Assembly (NCBI GenBank): GCA_012523185.1
Contig: JAAYIY010000019.1
Coordinates: 1-48,431 of the forward strand
Source of the DNA: Clostridiales bacterium
Lineage (GTDB): Bacteria; Bacillota; Clostridia; Oscillospirales; Acutalibacteraceae
Direction of reading: 5' to 3'
Length of the DNA stretch: 48,431 nucleotides
In this document: one piece after another, positions 41,391 through 48,431 of the stretch
Position numbering within the stretch: position 1 is the stretch's first letter
How the letters are laid out: each line of letters begins with the position of its first letter
Program-made: the position numbers and the translations under genes
The notes under the pieces: model-generated
The model's database searches: none
Told to the model about the DNA's origin: nothing
What the model saw: the letters and a program-made list of their open reading frames with translations, nothing else

Positions 41391-41951
41391 TTAGTGCGCC
41401 ATTTTTGAAACGCTTATGCGTGCGGAGCTTATGCCGAGAACGGCCGATATCGCCTCTGTCACATCTTTTCTGACTTGCGCCGCCCCCGCTCCCTCGCAAA
41501 CAACGGCTACCCCCCTTACCTCCGGCTGTAAAATCTTCAAAATAAGCCCGTTTTCACCTTTGCCCGCGTCAATAATAATATATTCCCGCTCGACGCTGTT
41601 TTTTATGTCTGTCTCATTGTCGTTCGTCTTTGAAAGAGTGTTTTCACTGTCAAGGTTTTCCGCGTATACCTGCTCTGTTCCGCATTCAAGAGTGACCATC
41701 ACGCATGTTTTCCCCGCTCCGTCAATTGATGATATAAGCTCCGTCAGACGTTTTTCGATATCCTCCGAATAGCTTTTAATGTCTGTTTCGCTCACTTCTG
41801 TACAAGTATCCGTATCAGCCTTTTTATCGCCGCCGCCCGTTATTTCAGAAAGAAGAAGCAGTATAATTGCGACAGCGCCGACGGCAATGATAATCAGAAG
41901 CTTTTTGTCTTTCATCAGTTTTTCCGGCAGAAAACTTAAAATCTTATTCAA
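41391..41951 (-). CDS. spoIIIAG: Stage III sporulation protein AG
   Basis: 186 residues. One N-terminal membrane helix (about 18-40: LLIIIAVGAVAIILLLL) and a C-terminal ring-building domain ('EISAVLGISSARISVSKM' at the end). SpoIIIAG forms the large ring of the channel between mother cell and forespore. Its start overlaps the spoIIIAF end by 8 bases. Confidence 0.93.
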   Translation of the reverse strand: MNKILSFLPEKLMKDKKLLIIIAVGAVAIILLLLSEITGGGDKKADTDTCTEVSETDIKSYSEDIEKRLTELISSIDGAGKTCVMVTLECGTEQVYAENLDSENTLSKTNDNETDIKNSVEREYIIIDAGKGENGLILKILQPEVRGVAVVCEGAGAAQVRKDVTEAISAVLGISSARISVSKMAH

Positions 41952-42405
41952 GCGTTACAACCTCCGCTCCCGTTGTTCCGGCGATTTCTGATTTGATGGC
42001 TTTGTCGCATCCGCCGTAACCGTTTTTTGAATAAACCGTTATCCTTTCGGCGTAAACAACGCCGTCTTTTTGCTTTACATCAACCTCAATTCCGCAGTCC
42101 GTCAATCCGTATTGGCTTAAAACCTCCTTTGCCTTGACAACCGCCGCCGCCGCGACGTTGTCTGAAATCTGTTCATATAAGGCGTCGTTAAGTTCGTCTG
42201 AGTTTAATGCGAATCCGTCTGAAAAGCCGCCTGAAAGACTGTTGCCTTCGCCGATAAACGGCGATACGGCTGCGACAAGAATAAACAAAGATACGGCGAC
42301 GCGAATTATTCTGTCTGTCGCTCCTTTAGGTGAAAAAGCATAGGCAATTCCGCCTGTTAACGCGGCGAAGGAGACGCCTAAAAGCCACCCTTTGACACCT
42401 TCCAT
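41944..42405 (-). CDS. spoIIIAF: Stage III sporulation protein AF
   Basis: 153 residues. Two N-terminal membrane helices (about 7-24 and 33-50), then a ring-building-like domain ending in TGAEVVTLE. SpoIIIAF is a mother-cell membrane part of the SpoIIIA-SpoIIQ complex. It starts 11 bases after spoIIIAE and overlaps spoIIIAG. Confidence 0.92.
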   Translation of the reverse strand: MEGVKGWLLGVSFAALTGGIAYAFSPKGATDRIIRVAVSLFILVAAVSPFIGEGNSLSGGFSDGFALNSDELNDALYEQISDNVAAAAVVKAKEVLSQYGLTDCGIEVDVKQKDGVVYAERITVYSKNGYGGCDKAIKSEIAGTTGAEVVTLE

Positions 42406-42416
42406 TATCCCACCTC

Positions 42417-43547
42417 TTACAAATCCGCCTTGATAAGCAACATAAGCGCTGTCGACATTATCACAAGCACGGCGTTAAATATTACACAGACATTCAGCAG
42501 AGAAAGCGACATCGCCGTCGTCTTCAGGAGGCCGGACGCCGTTCTGACCTCAAGTATATCCGCAATCACCGCGGCGGCGCTCAATGCGGCAATCCACAGC
42601 ACAAGCTCCGCGACAACCGGCAGATTTATAAGCGCGACGGCAATGACTGCAAACGTGCCTATTGTCGTTCTGACAATCATAAGGCTCCCCACTACTGACG
42701 AATATGCCTCGCTCAACTGCGAGCCGACGACGGGGATTGCGCTTCCTATCGCAAGCTTAATGCCTTTAGCCGCCAATGTGTCTGCCGAGCTTGCAAGAAC
42801 CCCTTTAAACGATAAAATCCCCGTAAACAAAGCGGCGGCAAATCCAAAAACCCATGACGCCGCCTTTTTGATGAATTCCGCGGCGGATGTGAGATGAAGC
42901 TCCGGCACAACGGCGTCGACGACGCCTATTCCTGCTATAAGCCCGCAGCAAGGCGTAATGACGGAGGCGGCAAGCTGCGCCACTCCCTGCGCCGCCGCAA
43001 AGGCGGCCGAATTATAACATGCCGCAAGAAGTATGTTGCCCGACGAGGCTATTACGGCGGCAAGAACGGGAATCAAGGCAAGCATGAATTTGCCGCTAAG
43101 GGCGACGGCCGATGACGCCGCCGCTATAATTTTTGATATCGGCGCCGCCACCGCGGAGACTAAAAAAACACCTGTGACGGCGTTCAGCGACGCCTTCGAT
43201 TTATCAATACCGCTCATAAAGCCTTCGGCGCATGATATGAGTATGATTATGCCGGACAGCGCCGCCAAAGACTTTACCGGAGCGGCTAACCCGCCCTTGA
43301 ATATTTCTATTATTAAGGAAATAATCCTGCGCGGCGACGTGTTAAAAACGCTGCTGAAATCAATATCCTTTATCCCAACCTCATCAAGGAGGTTTTCTGT
43401 TCTGTCGTCAAGGCTGTCAAAAAGCTCACGCGCTCCGCTTGCCTCGATCCGCTCGTCCATGTAACCCCCGTCGGTGCGGGCGTGGGCGAATGACGGCAGG
43501 AAAGCCAACAGCAGCGCCGATATGAGAATTACTTTCACAGTCCTCAT
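42417..43547 (-). CDS. spoIIIAE: Stage III sporulation protein AE
   Basis: 376 residues from the ATG at 43547, with AAAGGGG about 8 bases upstream; a longer frame to 43586 overlaps spoIIIAD. A signal peptide (ending in SFAHA) and six to eight membrane helices are seen, with an 'S-G-N-I-L-L-A-A-C-Y-N' segment and several Gly/Ala-rich helices. This is the polytopic membrane core of the SpoIIIA complex. Confidence 0.94.
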   Translation of the reverse strand: MRTVKVILISALLLAFLPSFAHARTDGGYMDERIEASGARELFDSLDDRTENLLDEVGIKDIDFSSVFNTSPRRIISLIIEIFKGGLAAPVKSLAALSGIIILISCAEGFMSGIDKSKASLNAVTGVFLVSAVAAPISKIIAAASSAVALSGKFMLALIPVLAAVIASSGNILLAACYNSAAFAAAQGVAQLAASVITPCCGLIAGIGVVDAVVPELHLTSAAEFIKKAASWVFGFAAALFTGILSFKGVLASSADTLAAKGIKLAIGSAIPVVGSQLSEAYSSVVGSLMIVRTTIGTFAVIAVALINLPVVAELVLWIAALSAAAVIADILEVRTASGLLKTTAMSLSLLNVCVIFNAVLVIMSTALMLLIKADL

Positions 43548-43560
43548 TTTTATTCCCCTT

Positions 43561-43950
43561 TTATTTTCCGATAAGTCCCGCGGCAAACTCCGCGACCTTC
43601 ACAAGCATCGGCGCGCACATCGCAAGCATGATGAGCTTTGCCGCCAGCTCGACATTCACGGCAAGAGCAGACGCCCCGTTGTCCCTGCATACAGCGGCGG
43701 CAGTCTCAGCCGCGGCGGCGGTAAACAGAACCTTTACCAGCAGGCGCAGATACTCCCCGTTTATGCCCGCCGACGTAAGCATTGACATGACTGTTTTAGC
43801 CACGTCGGACGCGTATGACGCGACATAAAAAATCAGGAAAGACACTCCGGAAAGCTCTATCAAAACAGCAAGCACGGCATGGTCTTTTTTTATTGTGAGC
43901 ATCAAAACCACAATGATTACCGCGCAAAGCGAAAGCTGTAAAATGCTCAT
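43561..43950 (-). CDS. spoIIIAD: Stage III sporulation protein AD
   Basis: 129 residues from the ATG at 43950, which overlaps the spoIIIAC stop as ATGA; the longer frame upstream is the spoIIIAC coding region in another frame. Four hydrophobic helices, including 'LQLSLCAVIIVVLML' and 'LIFYVASYASDVAKTV'. Small membrane protein of the SpoIIIA complex. Confidence 0.94.
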   Translation of the reverse strand: MSILQLSLCAVIIVVLMLTIKKDHAVLAVLIELSGVSFLIFYVASYASDVAKTVMSMLTSAGINGEYLRLLVKVLFTAAAAETAAAVCRDNGASALAVNVELAAKLIMLAMCAPMLVKVAEFAAGLIGK

Positions 43951-44141
43951 AAGCCAAACGCCGATTGAAGCATGGAATATAGCTTTGTCACCTGCGGAAT
44001 AAGCATCATAACCACAACGATTATTCCGGCTATCGTCGTCAGGGTAGCGTATTCTTCCCTGCCCGACTTTGAAAGCATCTGATTCATAACCGCGACAATA
44101 ATGCCGATTGCGGCAATTTTGAACACAAACGTCATATCCAT
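43947..44141 (-). CDS. spoIIIAC: Stage III sporulation protein AC
   Basis: 64 residues, the family's exact size. Two membrane helices (about 5-20 and 35-55), with the conserved 'MLSKSGREEYATLTTIAGI' between them. Membrane component of the SpoIIIA complex, translationally coupled to spoIIIAD. Confidence 0.95.
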   Translation of the reverse strand: MDMTFVFKIAAIGIIVAVMNQMLSKSGREEYATLTTIAGIIVVVMMLIPQVTKLYSMLQSAFGL

Positions 44142-44154
44142 GCTTTATCATTCC

Positions 44155-44664
44155 TCACAAAATCATCAGACCCGCTATTATTCCCGCCGAGACGCCGAGG
44201 CTTGTATAAACTTTACCGTTTTTATCAGCTTCCGTTCTTGCCCGAATTATTGTTTCGTTAAGTATTTCTTCGTAAAGCGTCAGCTTCACAAGCTGACTGT
44301 CAAGATTGGCCGAACCGATTGCCGCTCCTATGGAGAGAAGCTGTTCCAAATCATTTTTTTTAAACGGCGGCGACAGCCCGCCTTCAAGAACGGACTTTTT
44401 CCACGCGTCGCAAAACGGCATACCATCACATTCCAGCCTGCGGCACTCCTCAAGGAAAAAAAGCCCGCCAAGCCCGTCCGCCCTGCACAAGCTGTCAATC
44501 AGCTCGTCGACAGGCTCGCGGTAATATTCCAGGCGTCCTTTTACTGTGACAAGGAGCAGGTGTGTTTTTTCAAGCAGTTTTACTCTTTCCGCCGCTATCC
44601 GCGTCATTCTCAGCCCCGACATCGCAAACGTCAAAGAAATCATTACCGCCGCCGCGTATCTCAT
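44155..44664 (-). CDS. spoIIIAB: Stage III sporulation protein AB
   Basis: 169 residues from the ATG at 44664. One N-terminal membrane helix, then a cytosolic helical domain ('VKGRLEYYREPVDELI', 'LRADGL'-like and 'AIGSANLDSQLVKLTLYEE'), ending in a hydrophobic helix. It resembles type II secretion GspF-like bundles and may contact the SpoIIIAA ATPase. The start overlaps spoIIIAA by about 95 bases, an unusually long overlap. An ATG at 44676 (longer) and one at 44643 (shorter, inside the membrane helix) are alternatives; none has a strong ribosome binding site. Confidence 0.85.
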   Translation of the reverse strand: MRYAAAVMISLTFAMSGLRMTRIAAERVKLLEKTHLLLVTVKGRLEYYREPVDELIDSLCRADGLGGLFFLEECRRLECDGMPFCDAWKKSVLEGGLSPPFKKNDLEQLLSIGAAIGSANLDSQLVKLTLYEEILNETIIRARTEADKNGKVYTSLGVSAGIIAGLMIL

Positions 44665-45601
44665 TGAGCAATTCATCCGTTCTGTATATTTTTTCTGTCC
44701 GGCATGGCCCGCCGAGGGGTGAAAGCATAACAGTGTTTTCAAACGCGCCCGAAAAAAGCAGCTCCTTTGCCGCCGGTCTTTTTAACATATCCTTTATATC
44801 CGACGCGTGTACGCTCACGGCAAAACAAACACCGGAATTAAAGCCTTGCCGTATGGCGTCAATTTCCATTGTGTGTGAAACTTCATCACATATAATCATT
44901 TCCGGCGACATGGAGCGCAGGGCGGAGATTATTGCCTCACCCTTTGGGTATCCTGTGAACACGTCGGAAAATCCGACGTCAAACGAGGAACGACCATATC
45001 TTGACGCCGCCAGCTCGCCGCGCTCGTCTATTAAAGCGACTTTATATGCGCGGCCTGTAAACCCGCTCGACAATCTTCTTGCCAAATCGCGCAATATTGT
45101 TGTTTTGCCCGTAGACGGCGCACCGGCTATGATAACGCTTCGCAGCCCGTTTGGAAAAAGCTCGCCGCATATCTCCGACGCCGCCGCCGGATTTTCCCGC
45201 GCTACGCGCAGGTTGATTGAGGAAATGCTGCGTATTCCTTTTATCAGACCGTTATTTATAACCGCCGCGCCGCATATGCCGGCACGATGACCGCCCTCCA
45301 CTGATACAAACCCGTTTTTTATGTCGTCCTCGTGACTGTGGATGGAGTAATCGCAAAGCTTTGAAAAAACCGCTTCCATATCATGGCGGGATATGAGCCT
45401 GCCTCCGCCCGGGGGAAGCTTGCCGAGACGGCCGCTGCCGCTGACAAAAAGCAGTCCGCCGGAGCCGAAAAGCATTATGGGTGAACCGATTCTAAGGCGT
45501 ATTTCCCATGTGTTTTTCTTTGCGCTCTCATCAAGGAGATCAAGGCTTTGGCGCAGCGCCGCCGTAAGGCATCCTGTCGCCTCGTCAAATTTCAAGCTCA
45601 A
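44570..45601 (-). CDS. spoIIIAA: Stage III sporulation protein AA (secretion ATPase-like)
   Basis: 343 residues from a TTG at 45601, chosen because GAAAGGA lies about 10 bases upstream; the frame extends to a TTG at 45622 without a good site. Walker A GAPSTGKTT (160-168), ATPase segments 'ALIDERGELA' and 'MIICDEVSH' (Walker B). SpoIIIAA resembles type II/IV secretion ATPases and may energise assembly of the feeding channel. First gene of the operon; its promoter should be sigma-E dependent, but no convincing sigma-E box was found (see rejected items). The C-terminal tail of about 40 residues overlaps spoIIIAB. Confidence 0.93.
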   Translation of the reverse strand: MSLKFDEATGCLTAALRQSLDLLDESAKKNTWEIRLRIGSPIMLFGSGGLLFVSGSGRLGKLPPGGGRLISRHDMEAVFSKLCDYSIHSHEDDIKNGFVSVEGGHRAGICGAAVINNGLIKGIRSISSINLRVARENPAAASEICGELFPNGLRSVIIAGAPSTGKTTILRDLARRLSSGFTGRAYKVALIDERGELAASRYGRSSFDVGFSDVFTGYPKGEAIISALRSMSPEMIICDEVSHTMEIDAIRQGFNSGVCFAVSVHASDIKDMLKRPAAKELLFSGAFENTVMLSPLGGPCRTEKIYRTDELLNEIRGGGNDFFDVCDVGAENDADSGGKSKTA

Positions 45602-45734
45602 TGTTTTAACAGTCCTTTCCAAGAGGTGTTCAGAACTGACGCCGCCATAAACGGCTGTTCACAATAAATCTATTTCATCTTGTCCCAAGTTAGAACACGA
45701 TTTATGAACATTCTGATAATTTGATTGTTTAAGC

Positions 45735-45763
45735 TTGCAAGAGCATGATGTTTTTGATATAAT
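45735..45763 (+). promoter_or_regulatory. Promoter of the YfhO-family gene
   Basis: TTGCAA (45735-45740), a 17-base spacer and a perfect TATAAT (45758-45763). The ATG is 38 bases downstream. It lies in the 200-base divergent gap with spoIIIAA. Confidence 0.7.
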
Positions 45764-45801
45764 TCATTTTGGATTTTTGTGTTGGAAGGAATGTTAAATA
45801 A

Positions 45802-48431
45802 ATGATAAAATCTGGCGAAACGCCGCAAAACGGCAAGCTCGAAAAAAAGGGCTTTTTGAAAACGATTTTGGGCAGCAACGCATATGTCCTGCTGTCGTTT
45901 TTTTGTTCCGGTGTGATTATGCTGCTTGTGTTTTATTGTTTTTCCGTCAATCCGTTCGGAGGCAAAACCATCCTCCGCATGGATCTTTATCATCAGTACG
46001 GCCCGCTTTTTGCCGAGCTTTACGAGCGCCTCAAAAGCGGCGGCAGCTTGTTGTATTCCTGGAGTACGGGACTTGGCGGCAGTTTTCTCGGCAACTTTTT
46101 TAATTACCTTTCAAGCCCGCTCGCCGTTGTCATTTTGTTTTTTAACCATGTCGGCGTAGTTGACGCAATCGCCCTCATGATTCTCCTTAAATGCGCTTTT
46201 TCCTCCGCTTCTTTTTGTTACTATATTAAAAATTCGCTTGGACGTCACGACCATGTTTCCGTGGCGTTCAGCGTGCTTTATTCGTTTTGCGGTTTTTTCA
46301 TAGCTTATTATTGGAATGTCATGTGGCTTGACGCAATGATGCTTTTCCCGCTCGTAATTCTCGGTATTGAACGAATAATCGACAAAAGAAAATGGCTGCT
46401 GTATCTTGTCACGCTTTCTTTGATTTTGATAAGCAACTACTATATGGCGACAATGGTTTGTCTTTTTTCAATCCTTTATTTTTTATACAGATATTTTTCC
46501 GTTTATTCAATTAATTCACCTGTTTGCGAAAACAGCGGCAAAGGCATCGTCGCAAGGCTGAAAAATTCCCGATTTTTAAGCTCCGGATTCACTTTCGCCG
46601 CCGTTTCCTTGACTGCCGTTTTGCTTGCTTTATTTGCCCTGCTGCCGACATTGTTTATTCTCCGCACCTGCTCCGCCACATCAGGCTCATGGCCCGGCGA
46701 CGCCAAGTTTTACTACTCTATTTTTGACTTTTTGGCAAACCATTTCGCCGGACTCAGCCCCACCATACGCAGCAGCGGGGAAAATGTCCTGCCAAACATC
46801 TATTGCGGGATTCTCACGATTATTCTTGTCCCTCTTTATCTTTTGACAAAATCCATTTCGCTTAAGGAAAAGACTTTAACCGTTCTGTTTCTCGGCATTT
46901 TTTATTTCAGCTTTAACCTTAATTACATCAACTATATATGGCACGGACTTCATTTTCCAAACGATCTTCCTTACAGATTTTCATATATATACTCATTTTT
47001 CTTGATTGTGCTTGCGTTGAAAGCATTTGAGCGGCTCGATGAATTAAGCGGCAAGGAAATTTTCCTTTCCGGGCTCGGTGTCGTGTTTTTTCTGATTGTC
47101 GTGCAGAAAATCGGCTCAAAAAATGTCGACACAAACACTGTCCTTGTGACGCTTGCTTTTTCCGTGTTGTACACGCTTGTCCTCTGCCTTTTCAGGACAA
47201 AAAAATACCAGACGACATCTCTTGCCCTGCTTTTGCTCTGCTGTGTCATATCAGAATCGGCAATCGCGAACACAAAGCATTACGTCATGAACCAGACAAA
47301 AGAAAGCTACACAGGCGACTACAATGAATTTGCAAAAATAAAGTCGGAGCTTGACGAATATGACGGCGGACTTTATCGCATGGAGCTGACTAATCTGCGG
47401 ACAAGGATGGATCCCGCCTGGTATTTCTATAACGGCATATCAGTTTTTTCTTCAATGACTTCCGAAAAGCTTTCAAATCTTCAAAGCCATATGGGTATTT
47501 ACGGCAACTATATAAACAGCTTCACCTACAACCCGCAAACTCCCGTTTACAATGCTGTTATGGGGTTAAAGTATGTCGTCAACAACTCAAAAACCATAAA
47601 GCTTGAAAACGACCGATTGTACACAAAAATCATAACGAGTGACAACTTTGATGTTTTTGAAAACATTTACAGCCTTCCTGTGGCTTTTTGCGCCGGCTCC
47701 GCTGTCAAGGGTTGGGTGTCGGACGACGAAAGCCCGTTTGACGTTCAGTCAGATTTTTTCTATAAGGCGACCGGTCTTGACGGCGTTTTTAACGATATGG
47801 AGCTTGTGGATGTATATTACGACAACATCCAGGAGTTTTACGCGGGGCTTGACACGGGAATACTTTCATTTATCAAAGAAAACGATGCCAATGACGGCAG
47901 CGTCACATTCACCTTTACACCGACAGAGACTCAAAACTGCTATCTTTATGTCAAGTCGCGCAGCGTTGATTCCATAAGCGTGTCACATGCCAATCTTGAC
48001 AGAAGCCAAGATATTGACGAAGCGTATATACTTGACCTCGGCATATGCGAGGCGGGCGGCGACGTCGTTGTCAACGTGCCTTTGAAGGACGAAAGTAATT
48101 CAGGCAGCGTCAACATATACGCGTGCAGCATCGATATGGACGCTTTCAAAGCCGGATATGAGATTCTTCAAAGGGGCGGTTTAAAAATTGACAAGTTCGG
48201 CGACACCCACATCTCCGGGACTTTTACGGCGCCTGAAAACAGCGTGCTTTACACCTCCGTTCCCTATGACGACGGATGGAAAATATATATTGACGGTGAG
48301 CGCGTCAGCCGCGATAAATATATCAAGCTTGCCGACGCTCTCCTTGCTGTAAGCGTCACTCCCGGCGAGCACACCATAACAATGGACTATTCGCCTGTTG
48401 GCTTTAAGTTCGGCTGTGCCGTTTCCGGGTC
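45802..48431 (+). CDS. YfhO-family polytopic membrane protein (incomplete at the right edge)
   Basis: At least 876 codons are open from the ATG at 45802 to the window end; the stop is not seen. The ATG follows GGAAGGA by 11 bases. A cytosolic N-terminus (about 22 residues) leads into a membrane helix near 25-50. The YfhO signature loop R-M-D-L-Y-H-Q-Y-G-P-L and W-S-T-G-L-G-G-S-F-L-G-N follows, then about a dozen helices to residue about 480 and a large extracellular beta-rich domain (I-D-G-E-R, then P-G-E-H near the end). B. subtilis YfhO is linked to lipoteichoic acid glycosylation with CsbB. This fits a GT-C-like lipid-carrier glycosyltransferase role; the exact substrate is unknown. Confidence 0.85.
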   Translation, partial: MIKSGETPQNGKLEKKGFLKTILGSNAYVLLSFFCSGVIMLLVFYCFSVNPFGGKTILRMDLYHQYGPLFAELYERLKSGGSLLYSWSTGLGGSFLGNFFNYLSSPLAVVILFFNHVGVVDAIALMILLKCAFSSASFCYYIKNSLGRHDHVSVAFSVLYSFCGFFIAYYWNVMWLDAMMLFPLVILGIERIIDKRKWLLYLVTLSLILISNYYMATMVCLFSILYFLYRYFSVYSINSPVCENSGKGIVARLKNSRFLSSGFTFAAVSLTAVLLALFALLPTLFILRTCSATSGSWPGDAKFYYSIFDFLANHFAGLSPTIRSSGENVLPNIYCGILTIILVPLYLLTKSISLKEKTLTVLFLGIFYFSFNLNYINYIWHGLHFPNDLPYRFSYIYSFFLIVLALKAFERLDELSGKEIFLSGLGVVFFLIVVQKIGSKNVDTNTVLVTLAFSVLYTLVLCLFRTKKYQTTSLALLLLCCVISESAIANTKHYVMNQTKESYTGDYNEFAKIKSELDEYDGGLYRMELTNLRTRMDPAWYFYNGISVFSSMTSEKLSNLQSHMGIYGNYINSFTYNPQTPVYNAVMGLKYVVNNSKTIKLENDRLYTKIITSDNFDVFENIYSLPVAFCAGSAVKGWVSDDESPFDVQSDFFYKATGLDGVFNDMELVDVYYDNIQEFYAGLDTGILSFIKENDANDGSVTFTFTPTETQNCYLYVKSRSVDSISVSHANLDRSQDIDEAYILDLGICEAGGDVVVNVPLKDESNSGSVNIYACSIDMDAFKAGYEILQRGGLKIDKFGDTHISGTFTAPENSVLYTSVPYDDGWKIYIDGERVSRDKYIKLADALLAVSVTPGEHTITMDYSPVGFKFGCAVSG

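Noticed and set aside
45700..45725. Possible sigma-E promoter for spoIIIA (CATAAAT with a TCAAATT-like -35)
   Set aside because: Biologically expected, but the match to the sigma-E consensus is weak and it lies in an AT-rich divergent region, so it is not listed as a feature.
45670..45993. Minus-strand frame between spoIIIAA and the YfhO-like gene
   Set aside because: It overlaps the start of the clear YfhO-family coding region, lacks a ribosome binding site and has no motif.

Overview
The window reads as a chromosomal segment of an endospore-forming member of the Clostridia, most like the Oscillospirales/Ruminococcaceae (inference). The basis is a complete eight-gene spoIIIA operon followed by the clostridial block asp23-nusB-(TsaD-like)-xseA-xseB-ispA-dxs-tlyA-nadK-argR-recN. 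Other signs are frequent TTG/GTG starts, strong AGGAGG-type ribosome binding sites, and YfhO-like and DUF4430 proteins. No rRNA, tRNA, CRISPR array or insertion sequence was seen.

Layout. Bases 1-174 hold a hairpin-rich, repeat-like stretch. Bases 306-5088 (+) form an operon behind a TTGAAT-N17-TATAAT promoter: two paralogous double SCP2-like proteins flank a class III aminotransferase and a transketolase split into two genes. Bases 5172-12801 (+) carry an M28 peptidase with membrane segments, an ABC-2 exporter pair, a 1-phosphofructokinase-type kinase, a MATE transporter and a RACE/DUF4445 iron-sulfur ATPase. Bases 12803-15667 (-) are lipoprotein, AlaA-like aminotransferase and NagB. Divergently, 15929-19265 (+) encode an exported metallophosphoesterase and a neutral-ceramidase-like hydrolase, closed by a strong terminator.

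Bases 19362-21728 (-) are the most distinctive unit. A TTGACA-N17-TATGAT promoter, a cobalamin riboswitch and an intrinsic terminator precede two surface proteins: an alpha/alpha-barrel (prenyltransferase-like) protein and a DUF4430 lipoprotein on a Thr-rich stalk. These are the two domains of animal intrinsic factor/transcobalamin, here as separate B12-controlled genes. I infer that they capture corrinoids at the cell surface.

Bases 21759-28546 (-) hold an exported PHP-family hydrolase, a CDP-3,6-dideoxyhexose set (RfbF, RfbG, RfbH and a reductase/epimerase) and a UDP-glucose dehydrogenase. The partner reductase of RfbH and all glycosyltransferases are absent. Bases 28568-45601 (-) run from spoIIIAA to tyrS, with a vegetative promoter just upstream of asp23 that can uncouple housekeeping genes from the sporulation operon. 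At the right edge an incomplete YfhO-family membrane protein (+) leaves the window.

Two genome-level patterns stand out. Short imperfect tandem duplications (18-23 bp period) sit at or across stop codons at several junctions of the minus-strand block. The SCP2/aminotransferase/transketolase operon matches no pathway I recognise. Function assignments rest on motifs and gene order read by eye; no database search was run.
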